DNA of 8,962 nucleotides from Deltaproteobacteria bacterium (GTDB lineage: Bacteria; Myxococcota_A; Polyangia; Haliangiales; Haliangiaceae), in the NCBI GenBank assembly GCA_013813945.1, contig JACCQV010001033.1, positions 1 to 8,962 on the forward strand. Direction: 5' to 3'. Shown here in pieces: positions 1 to 7,055 of this stretch. Under the pieces are notes generated by a model. It had not been told where the DNA came from. It saw nothing but the letters and a program-made list of their open reading frames with translations, and made no database searches. The translations under genes and the position numbers were made by a program. Position 1 is the stretch's first letter, and each line of letters begins with the position of its first letter.

Positions 1-1088
1 TCCAGCGTGGAATCACTGCGAACCTCGACATCTTCAAGGACTACGTCCTCGGAGCGGCGCCGATGCTCGCTCTGATCCTGATCGTGCTGATCGTCGGGGC
101 CCGCGACGACGACCGCAGCGCACAGCGGACGCCACTTCGCTTGCTCGGCTGGGTGCTCCTCGCAGGATCTCTGATCACGGCGACCGTCTTCGTCTCGCCG
201 AAGCTCGGACCTCGGTTCTATCTCCACGCCTGCGCGCTGCTGGTCGCCGCGTTCGTCGCTGTCGCGGACAGCGCGTTGACCACGAACCGGCGGCTCGTAC
301 CGTTTGTTCTGCTCGCGCTTGCCGCGAGCGTCTACGCAGGGGTCAGGACCATCCCGCTCTATCTTCGACTGCACGACAACAGCGTCGATCGCCTCGCCTC
401 GCTCGCGGCAACCCCGTCGGGCACCGTGTTCACGGCGGACTCGTTCGACCAGGTGGAAGACTCGTGGTGGTTCCTCGGCGATGACTTCCGCGACTCGAAG
501 AAGCGGGAGATGATCACCGAGTACTTCGCCTTCAAGGGCGTCGTGCACCGCGCCGTCGATCTCCAGGCACCGCTGGGCGTCTCCGACGTTCGGATCGCGC
601 CACGAATCCGCGTGTCACCGGCGAGCTGCCTCGACGAACACGGCGGGTTCGAGCTCGGTCCGTATCGCGGCCTCGATGTCAGCTCGGTGCAGAAGTCCGC
701 GATCACGGCGGTCGAGCAGCTGCGCGAGCGGATCGGAGCGCATGGTCGCCTCGACCAGGTGGATCTCGCGGTCAGCTTCCTGGGCACGCCCCCGCCGCTG
801 CCGCGCAAGACCCTGCTCCTCGGTCGCTGGTTCCCCGATCGGTTCGAGGGCTGGGCGGGCGTGATCGAGCGGCGCGGGGTCGGCAAGACACGGACGATCG
901 TGTTGCCGAAGAATCTGCGACGGGCCGATGTCGAGGTGTTCATCTACCGGGTCGGCAGCGAGCCGCGCCGCCTCGGAACCGCCGCCGACGGCACCCTCGA
1001 CTACGTGCCGTGGAAGCGGGGGGCCTACTGGGCCCTGGCATGTACCCCCGCCGAATGCTTCGTGATCGCCGCCACGCGACTGCTCTGA
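1..1088 (+). CDS. Multi-pass membrane protein, DUF6056-like paralogue with C-terminal soluble domain (5' end cut off)
   Basis: This is the 3' part of a gene; the frame is open to the left edge (first full codon at 3), giving 361 visible residues. The ATG at 63 is probably internal, because the 20 codons before it still align with the downstream paralogue (RGITANL here, RGVVANL there). Numbering from that ATG, there are hydrophobic segments at about 1-11, 27-44, 52-70 and 78-95, with SPKLGPRFYLH at 45-55 and WWFLGDDF at 135-142. The same landmarks occur in the paralogue at 2202-3530 as SPKIGARLYVH and KWFLGEDF. After about residue 190 it continues for roughly 150 residues that the paralogue lacks; this mixed, beta-rich tail contains two Cys near the end (ACTPAEC). 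The family is uncharacterised. A role as a membrane glycosyltransferase or lipid-linked-sugar handler is inferred from the adjacent glycosyltransferase. The NE and APG motifs expected from the family would lie outside the window. Confidence 0.8.
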   Translation, partial: QRGITANLDIFKDYVLGAAPMLALILIVLIVGARDDDRSAQRTPLRLLGWVLLAGSLITATVFVSPKLGPRFYLHACALLVAAFVAVADSALTTNRRLVPFVLLALAASVYAGVRTIPLYLRLHDNSVDRLASLAATPSGTVFTADSFDQVEDSWWFLGDDFRDSKKREMITEYFAFKGVVHRAVDLQAPLGVSDVRIAPRIRVSPASCLDEHGGFELGPYRGLDVSSVQKSAITAVEQLRERIGAHGRLDQVDLAVSFLGTPPPLPRKTLLLGRWFPDRFEGWAGVIERRGVGKTRTIVLPKNLRRADVEVFIYRVGSEPRRLGTAADGTLDYVPWKRGAYWALACTPAECFVIAATRLL

Positions 1089-1107
1089 GGCCCGAGGCGA
1101 ACGGATC

Positions 1108-1138
1108 GAGCTCGGTCCGCGTCCTGAGGACCGAGCTC
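1108..1138 (+). terminator. Perfect 11-bp inverted repeat, possible terminator or RNA hairpin
   Basis: GAGCTCGGTCC (1108-1118) is followed by a 9-base loop and its exact complement GGACCGAGCTC (1128-1138), starting 20 bp after the stop of the preceding gene. The stem is GC-rich and should be very stable in RNA. No T-run follows, so it is not a classical intrinsic terminator. It could be an attenuating or 3'-end-protecting hairpin, or a protein-binding site, between the first membrane protein gene and the glycosyltransferase gene. Confidence 0.5.
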
Positions 1139-1203
1139 ACCCTACGCCGAGGGCCCCCAAAGGGATACGCGCCCGGATCGAGGGTCGTGCTAAATCTCGG
1201 GCA

Positions 1204-2205
1204 GTGGATTCGCCGGTGATCTCCATCGTCGCGCCCGCCTACAACGAGGCGAAGAACCTCGTCGCGTTCATCGAGGCCATGACCCCGGTGCTCGATAAGC
1301 TCGGAGATGCGTGGGAGATCGTATTCGTGGACGACGGCAGCCGCGATGACACGCTCGGAATGCTGCTCGCCGCGCGCTCGAATGACAGCCGGGTCAAGGT
1401 CGTCAGCCTCGCCCGCAACTTCGGCAAGGACGTCGCGCTGACGGCGGGACTTCGCCACGCGCGCGGTCGCGCCGTGATCCCGATCGACTGCGATCTCCAG
1501 CACCCGCCCGAGCTGATCCCCGAGATGGTCGCGAAGTGGCGCGCCGGCGCGGACATGGTGATCGGCGTGCGGTCGAAGCGGACCGAAGAAGGGCTGCTCC
1601 GCCGCGGCTCGGCACGTGCGTACTACTGGGTGATGCGGCGGATGAACGACGTCGCAATTCCGCCGAACGCCGGCGATTTCCGCCTCCTCGATCGCAAGAT
1701 CGTCGACGTCATCAACGACATGCCCGAGCGCACGCGCTTCATGAAGGGCATCTTCGCGTGGCCCGGCTTCAAGACCGAGAAGGTCGAGTTCCAGGCGAAC
1801 CAGCGCGCGGGCGGCCAGAGCAACTGGTCGCTGTTCAAGCTGTGGCGGTTCGCGCTCGACGGTCTGTTCTCGTTCTCGACGGTGCCACTCAAGATCTGGA
1901 CGTACATCGGTGGCCTGTCGGCACTCGCCGCGTTCGTCTACCTGATCGTCACGCTGATCCAGAAGCTGTTCTTCGGCATCGATGCCGAGGGCTACGCGTC
2001 GTTGTTGATCGTCATGCTGTTCTTCAATGGCCTGCTCCTGCTCTCGAACGGCATCCAGGGCGAGTACATCGCCCGGATCTTCGAGGAGGTGAAGGGCAGG
2101 CCGCTGTACGTCGTCGGTAAGAAGTGGGGCTTCGACGAGCCAGCGGTCAAGCTCGGTGTGGGCGCGCCCTCCGTCGATCCACCTGGCCGCGACGTCGTGT
2201 CGTGA
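1204..2205 (+). CDS. Family 2 polyprenyl-phosphate glycosyltransferase (GtrB/DPM1-like)
   Basis: The 333-residue protein has the layout of bactoprenol glycosyltransferases such as GtrB and ArnC. A cytoplasmic GT-A domain spans about 5-225 and is followed by two membrane helices at about 231-254 and 264-286. Visible motifs are PAYNEAKN (11-18), VDDGSRDDT (42-50), the metal/nucleotide-binding DCD at 95-97 followed by LQHPPE, GDFRLLD (157-163), RTRFMKG (176-182) and GGQSNWS (203-209), then GEYIARIFEEVKGRP. The family transfers a sugar from a nucleotide donor to undecaprenyl (or dolichyl) phosphate on the inner face of the inner membrane; which sugar cannot be read from sequence. GTG at 1204 is the only normal start near the domain, because the frame upstream is open but has no ATG or GTG. 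The ribosome binding site is weak. The gene lies between two paralogous membrane protein genes and overlaps the second by 4 bp. No GtrA-like flippase is visible in the window. Confidence 0.9.
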   Translation: MDSPVISIVAPAYNEAKNLVAFIEAMTPVLDKLGDAWEIVFVDDGSRDDTLGMLLAARSNDSRVKVVSLARNFGKDVALTAGLRHARGRAVIPIDCDLQHPPELIPEMVAKWRAGADMVIGVRSKRTEEGLLRRGSARAYYWVMRRMNDVAIPPNAGDFRLLDRKIVDVINDMPERTRFMKGIFAWPGFKTEKVEFQANQRAGGQSNWSLFKLWRFALDGLFSFSTVPLKIWTYIGGLSALAAFVYLIVTLIQKLFFGIDAEGYASLLIVMLFFNGLLLLSNGIQGEYIARIFEEVKGRPLYVVGKKWGFDEPAVKLGVGAPSVDPPGRDVVS

Positions 2206-3530
2206 AGCTGCGCGGACCGTGGGTCTGGGCCGCGGTCATCGTGCCGCTGTGGATCACGCTCGTGCTGTGCGTCGCCTGGGAGCCACTCGTCCGTGATGCC
2301 TGGGGCAACGTCAACTTCTATCGCTGGAACAAGCTCGACCTGTCTGCCGCGTGGCACCTCGTGCGCGATGGTTGGCTCGGATCAAATCCGCGACTCGGCC
2401 AGACGCTGACGACCCTGCTCTACGCGCCGGGTCCGTACCACGTGATCTTCACGCCCATCCTCGAGCTCGGCCTGTTCCTGTTGCTCACCGCGATCACGCT
2501 CGGTCGTCGGCCGTCGATCCGCAGCACCGACGACGCGCTCGTGTTCGTCACGGTCACCGCCCTGTTTGCCCTGTGCACGCCGCAGTTCGGCCCGATGCTG
2601 TTCTATCGCCCGTTCACCGGCAACTATACGTTCGGCCTCGTGCTCAATCTACTGTGGCTCGTGCCGTACCGGTTCCACGCGCTCGAGCCACGGCGCTATC
2701 GCATCTGGTGGGCCCCGCTGCTGCTCGTGCTCGGCGTGGCGGCCGGCATGTGCAACGAGCACACGGGGCCGGCGTTCCTCGCGCTCGGCGCACTCGCTGT
2801 CGGCTGGTCGGTCAAGCGCGGCGGTCGGATCCAGCCCTGGATGATCGCGGGCCTGATCGGCCTGCTCGCCGGATACCTCCTGCTGATGTTCGCGCCGGGC
2901 CACGACGCGCGCTACGGCGGTCTCGCGAAGCAGGCGGGGATGATCGAACGGATCACCGAGCGCGGCGTCGTGGCGAACCTCCGCATCGTCGGATTGCTCG
3001 CGATGTACCTGGTGTGGTCGGTCCCGTGGATCGTGCTCGGTTTCCTGGCGCGCTGTCGCGCAGCGGCGCCCCCGTCGACGTGGCGCGTGCAGCGAGCCGC
3101 GTTGCTCGCGATCGGCGGTGCGGGGATTCTCGCGACGCTCGCCCTCCTCGCGTCACCCAAGATCGGAGCGCGACTCTACGTTCATTCGATGGGCCTGCTC
3201 TCGATCGCGATCTCCGGCTGGGTGATCGCGCAGCTCACGGCACGCTGGGCCCGCCGAGCCTGCGCGCTGCTCTCCACTGCGGTCCTTGCCTACGTCTGCG
3301 CCCGCTGTCTGATCACCTACCGAACGGTGGGTGCGATCAGCGCCGACCGCGTGGCGATCATCAACCGCGGCCCCCTCGGTGCCCACGTCGTGGTGCCGCG
3401 CTATCCGCGGTTCCCGAGCAAGTGGTTTCTCGGTGAGGACTTCGGCGCCCAGAATCTACGGATCTCGACGGCGGCCGACTACGGCCTCGGCTCGATCGAG
3501 CTTGCAGGCGAGGCTCCCCCAAAGAGATAG
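2202..3530 (+). CDS. DUF6056-like multi-pass membrane protein
   Basis: The 442-residue protein has about 11 hydrophobic segments (roughly 10-27, 80-100, 111-127, 143-156, 169-184, 188-203, 212-230, 262-282, 298-316, 326-343, 352-372) and a short C-terminal soluble tail. I match it from memory to DUF6056 by CNEHTGP (184-190), the FAPGHDAR block (230-237), GNYTF (140-144), and an acidic/Asn-Arg loop after helix 1 (RDAWGN 31-36, NPR 62-64). A large loop after helix 1 with an acidic residue also recalls GT-C glycosyltransferases, but that catalytic role is inference. The start is taken as GTG 2202, not the in-frame ATG at 2124, because GTG 2202 overlaps the glycosyltransferase stop as GTGA and is followed directly by the first membrane segment. 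It is a paralogue of the gene at 1-1088, without that protein's C-terminal domain. Translational coupling suggests it works with the glycosyltransferase. Confidence 0.8.
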   Translation: MKLRGPWVWAAVIVPLWITLVLCVAWEPLVRDAWGNVNFYRWNKLDLSAAWHLVRDGWLGSNPRLGQTLTTLLYAPGPYHVIFTPILELGLFLLLTAITLGRRPSIRSTDDALVFVTVTALFALCTPQFGPMLFYRPFTGNYTFGLVLNLLWLVPYRFHALEPRRYRIWWAPLLLVLGVAAGMCNEHTGPAFLALGALAVGWSVKRGGRIQPWMIAGLIGLLAGYLLLMFAPGHDARYGGLAKQAGMIERITERGVVANLRIVGLLAMYLVWSVPWIVLGFLARCRAAAPPSTWRVQRAALLAIGGAGILATLALLASPKIGARLYVHSMGLLSIAISGWVIAQLTARWARRACALLSTAVLAYVCARCLITYRTVGAISADRVAIINRGPLGAHVVVPRYPRFPSKWFLGEDFGAQNLRISTAADYGLGSIELAGEAPPKR

Positions 3531-3540
3531 TGGCCAGGCG

Positions 3541-4686
3541 ATGACGACGCAGGCCGAGATTCCGCTCGAGCTCCTCCACCGGCTGCCCAAGACCGATCTG
3601 CACTGCCACCTCGATGGTTCGTTGCGCCTCGATACGGTGCTCGATCTCGCCCGCAAGCAGGGCGTCAAGCTGCCGACCTTCGATCGCGGCGAGCTCCACG
3701 CCATCCTCGCGGCCGGGGACCACGTAGCCTCCCTCGACGACTACCTCCGCGCGTTCGACATCACGCTCAGCGTGATGCAGACCGAGGACTCGCTCGAGCG
3801 CTCCGCCTATGAGCTCGCGGTCGATGCGTGGGCCGAGAACGTCCGCTACATCGAGGTCCGCTACTCGCCACTGCTTCACATCCGTGAGGGTCTGCGCCCG
3901 GCGCAGGTGGTCGAGGCCGTCCTGCGCGGCCTGCGCACGGCGAAGCGCGAGCTCGGGATCCGCTACGGCGTGATCCTGTGTGCGATTCGCTCGCTCGGGC
4001 CCGAGTCGAGCCTGCGGATCGCCGAGCTCTGCATCGCGTTCAAGAACCGCGGCGTCGTTGGCTTCGATCTCGCCGGGTCCGAGGTCAACAACCCGGCGAA
4101 GCTGCACAAGCACGCATTCCAGCTCGTCGTCGACAACAACATCAACTGCACCGCGCACGCGGGTGAGTCGTTCGGACCCGACTCCGTCCACCAGGCGATC
4201 CACAAGTGCGGCGCGCATCGGATCGGTCATGGCACCCGGCTCGTCGAGAGCGGTGACCTCCTCAACTACGTCAACGATCATCGCATCCCGCTCGAGGTCT
4301 GCCCGTCCTCCAATCTCCAGACTCGCGCCGCCGCGAGCTGGGAGACCCACCCGGTCGATTTCTTCGTCGACTACGGGCTGCGCGTCACGATCAACACGGA
4401 CAACCGCCTGATGTCCGACACGACGGTGACCAAGGAGCTCCACCTCTGCCACCAGCACTACGGCTGGTCGCTGCAGACGATCAAGGAGATCATCATCGCG
4501 GGCTTCAAGAGCGCCTTCATGCCGTACCGCGAGAAGGCCGATCTACTTCTCGAGGTCAGCCGTGAGCTCGCGACGTTCTCCGATCCCCGCGGTGATGTCA
4601 CCGGTCGGGTCGGGCTCGTCGAGAGTGATGCGCCGACGTCCTCGCCCCCCGGGCCACCCGGCAAGCCGAAGCTGCAGGTCTCCTAG
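3541..4686 (+). CDS. add: Adenosine deaminase-family enzyme
   Basis: The 381-residue protein belongs to the metal-dependent ADA/amidohydrolase family, which hydrolyses adenosine or a related 6-aminopurine nucleoside to the 6-oxo form and ammonia in the cytoplasm. Key residues are H21 and H23 (DLHCHLDGS), H206 and E209 (TAHAGES), H230 (IGHGT) and metal-binding D287 in INTDN. At the position after D287, classical enzymes have a second Asp that contacts the purine; here it is N288. As I recall, NTDNRLMS is seen in actinobacterial and similar bacterial members, so the enzyme is probably active, but its substrate (adenosine, deoxyadenosine, or a menaquinone-pathway aminodeoxyfutalosine) is not certain. 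The Pro-rich end (about 365-381) is dispensable-looking. ATG 3541 is preferred over longer in-frame starts, which would run back into the preceding gene. A purine-rich AAAGAGATAG lies 10 bp before it. It is probably co-transcribed with the upstream glycosyltransferase genes, without an obvious functional link. Confidence 0.9.
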   Translation: MTTQAEIPLELLHRLPKTDLHCHLDGSLRLDTVLDLARKQGVKLPTFDRGELHAILAAGDHVASLDDYLRAFDITLSVMQTEDSLERSAYELAVDAWAENVRYIEVRYSPLLHIREGLRPAQVVEAVLRGLRTAKRELGIRYGVILCAIRSLGPESSLRIAELCIAFKNRGVVGFDLAGSEVNNPAKLHKHAFQLVVDNNINCTAHAGESFGPDSVHQAIHKCGAHRIGHGTRLVESGDLLNYVNDHRIPLEVCPSSNLQTRAAASWETHPVDFFVDYGLRVTINTDNRLMSDTTVTKELHLCHQHYGWSLQTIKEIIIAGFKSAFMPYREKADLLLEVSRELATFSDPRGDVTGRVGLVESDAPTSSPPGPPGKPKLQVS

Positions 4687-4707
4687 GCTCGCCACAAGTT
4701 CAACTGC

Positions 4708-4730
4708 AAGAAGGTCGTCGCGACCTGCTT
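4708..4730. terminator. Stem-loop between convergent genes, weak terminator candidate
   Basis: AAG-A-AGGTCG (4708-4717) pairs with CGACCT-G-CTT (4721-4730) around a TCG loop: nine base pairs with one A-G mismatch. It lies in the 54-bp gap between the converging deaminase and sigma factor genes, so it could serve both strands. It lacks a T-run on either side, so intrinsic termination is uncertain. Confidence 0.3.
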
Positions 4731-4740
4731 CGCTCGCTGA

Positions 4741-5538
<798 letters not shown>

Positions 5539-5549
5539 CGCAAGGCCGA

Positions 5550-5572
5550 TGATACACCGAGGGTCGTGATAC
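5550..5572. promoter_or_regulatory. TGATAC direct repeat in the divergent intergenic gap
   Basis: TGATAC occurs at 5550-5555 and again at 5567-5572, 17 bp apart, inside the 35-44 bp that separate the sigma factor and lipoprotein starts. The gap is too short for two full back-to-back promoters, so promoter elements must reach into the coding sequences or overlap. The repeats could be a shared operator or promoter element. I see no good sigma-70 match; the best is TTGGCT at 5528-5533 with a poor -10. This call rests on the repeat and its position only. Confidence 0.25.
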
Positions 5573-5582
5573 GGTGAGACCG

Positions 5583-7055
5583 ATGGTCGCGAGGATCGCG
5601 TGCTTGGCCCTCTGCCTGGGCGGCCTCGTCGGTTGCTACAACCTCCCGCAGCCCGAATGCGGCTTCGCCTGTGGCCCGGCCGGCGAGTGCCCCAGCAGCT
5701 ACTCGTGCAACAGCTCCGTCAATCGCTGCGAGCTCAGCGGGACCACTCCGAGCTGTACGCCTGCGCTCGTCGATGCGGGCATCAATCCCGATTTCAGTCC
5801 GCCGCGGGTCATCTCCCAGGTTCCGCTGCCGGATACGAGCGGCGTGTCCAGCGACATCATCGTGATGGCGCGCTTCGACGAACCGGTCGTCGGCGTCTCG
5901 CCGTCGACGTTCCGTCTGGAGCGCGACGGGATTCAGGTCAGCGGTACCGTGGGCTACACCCCGACGATCGACAACGCGAGCTTCACCCCGGATTCGCCCC
6001 TGGTCTCGGGCACCTTCTACACGGCGACCCTGACCACCGGGATCGAGGACCTCGCGGGCAATTCTCTCGAGAAGGATGTCCAGTGGAGCTTCACGACCGG
6101 CGGCGACGTCACACCGCCGATGGTGGTCATGCGTTCGCCGGCCGTCGACATGACGGGGGTGGACGTAGGTGCGAGCGTGGTCGTCGACTTCGACGAGCAC
6201 GTCTTCGGCGTCTCGAGCTCGAGCTTCACGCTGAGCGCGGGGGCAACACCGATCGCGGGCTCGGTATCGTACTCGACCGCCCAGAGGCGCGCGACGTTCG
6301 CTCCGACCACGCAGCTCACGGCCAACACGACGTACACGGCGCGCCTGACCTTCGAGATCGAGGACACCAGCTTCAATACTCTGAGCCCCGTCGCCTGGGC
6401 GTTCACGACGGGCGCCGACCTGCAGGCTCCGATCGTGGTGACCCGCGATCCAGCGGCCGGGACCACGGGGAACGCAGTCAATACGCAGCTCACCGCGACG
6501 TTCGACGAGACCGTGATCGGCGTGTCGGACACCTCGTTCACCCTGACGCCACAGGGCGGCGCACCCGTCGCAGCGACGGTCAGCTACACCGCCGGAACAC
6601 GGACCGCCCGGTTGATTCCCGATCTCCAGCTCGCGCCGAACACGCAGTACGCGGCAGCGCTCAGCGCGGTGATCGCGGATGGGTCGGGCAACATGCTCGC
6701 GCCGTTTGCCTGGACGTTCACGACCGGGGCGGACTCCTTCGGTCCGCGTGTGGCGCTGACCACGCCCACCAATCTCGCGACCGCCGTGCCCACGACCTCG
6801 CCGATCGCGGTCCGGTTCGACGAGCCCGTGCAGAACGTCTCGACGAGCTCGTTCACCGTCAACGGAGGTGCGATCCCCGGCACGATCGCGCTCTCGGCCG
6901 GCAACACCATCGCGACGTTTACTCCCGACGCGCCGCTGCCCGCGAGCGCGACGATCTCGGTGAATCTGACGATCGCGATCACCGACGTCGCGGCGAACGC
7001 ACTCGGCGCGCCGTTCCCGTCCGCGTTCCCGTTCTCGTTCATGACCGCGCCGTAG
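5583..7055 (+). CDS. Lipoprotein with Cys-rich N-terminus and four Ig-like (Big_5-type) domains
   Basis: From ATG 5583 the protein is 490 residues. It opens with a type II signal peptide (hydrophobic 5-17, lipobox LVGC, lipidated Cys18); Tyr at +2 fits outer-membrane sorting. A compact segment with six Cys follows (26, 30, 36, 42, 49, 58; CG..CGP..ECPSSYSC), probably disulphide-bonded and typical of myxobacterial lipoproteins as I recall. Four Ig-like repeats of about 105 residues follow (70-175, 176-279, 280-384, 385-490). Each carries a PP/AP-type start, an FDE(P/H/T)V strand, a (S/T)SF(T/R) strand and an FTTG(A/G)D-like or FMTAP end, which resembles Pfam Big_5. No enzyme domain is visible, so a structural, adhesive or surface-spacer role is inferred. 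An in-frame GTG at 5574 would add three residues: GAGGG at 5559-5563 suits that GTG, GGTGAG at 5573-5578 suits the ATG. It is divergent from the ECF sigma gene, which might control it. Confidence 0.85.
   Translation: MVARIACLALCLGGLVGCYNLPQPECGFACGPAGECPSSYSCNSSVNRCELSGTTPSCTPALVDAGINPDFSPPRVISQVPLPDTSGVSSDIIVMARFDEPVVGVSPSTFRLERDGIQVSGTVGYTPTIDNASFTPDSPLVSGTFYTATLTTGIEDLAGNSLEKDVQWSFTTGGDVTPPMVVMRSPAVDMTGVDVGASVVVDFDEHVFGVSSSSFTLSAGATPIAGSVSYSTAQRRATFAPTTQLTANTTYTARLTFEIEDTSFNTLSPVAWAFTTGADLQAPIVVTRDPAAGTTGNAVNTQLTATFDETVIGVSDTSFTLTPQGGAPVAATVSYTAGTRTARLIPDLQLAPNTQYAAALSAVIADGSGNMLAPFAWTFTTGADSFGPRVALTTPTNLATAVPTTSPIAVRFDEPVQNVSTSSFTVNGGAIPGTIALSAGNTIATFTPDAPLPASATISVNLTIAITDVAANALGAPFPSAFPFSFMTAP
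5790..7052 (+). repeat. Four tandem Ig-like domain repeats inside the lipoprotein gene
   Basis: In-frame units lie at 5790-6107, 6108-6419, 6420-6734 and 6735-7052 (318, 312, 315 and 318 bp). The first three end in FTTGGD or FTTGAD; the last ends the protein with FMTAP. They are diverged at DNA level, so this is an old protein-domain duplication and not a recent or phase-variable repeat. Confidence 0.75.

Noticed and set aside
359..943. Minus-strand frame of 194 codons opposite the first membrane protein gene
   Set aside because: Arg/Ser/Pro/Thr-rich shadow of a gene whose plus-strand product aligns with a paralogue.
2351..3436. Plus-strand frame of 361 codons inside the second membrane protein gene
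   Set aside because: Very Arg/Ala/Pro-rich with no hydrophobic segments; it is an out-of-frame copy of the membrane protein coding region.
3331..3540. Longer N-terminus for the deaminase from an upstream in-frame start
   Set aside because: It would overlap the end of the second membrane protein gene by about 200 bp and adds a low-complexity Arg/Ser-rich stretch before the conserved domain.
3361..4458. Long open frame (365 codons) on the minus strand opposite the deaminase gene
   Set aside because: The plus strand encodes an enzyme with all family motifs. The antisense frame is compositionally biased (Val/Arg/Asp/Glu-rich), has no recognisable domain and is expected in high-GC DNA where stops are rare.
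5790..7052. Ig-like repeats as a phase-variable or recombination-prone DNA repeat
   Set aside because: The units are conserved as protein but differ throughout at DNA level, so slippage or easy recombination is unlikely.
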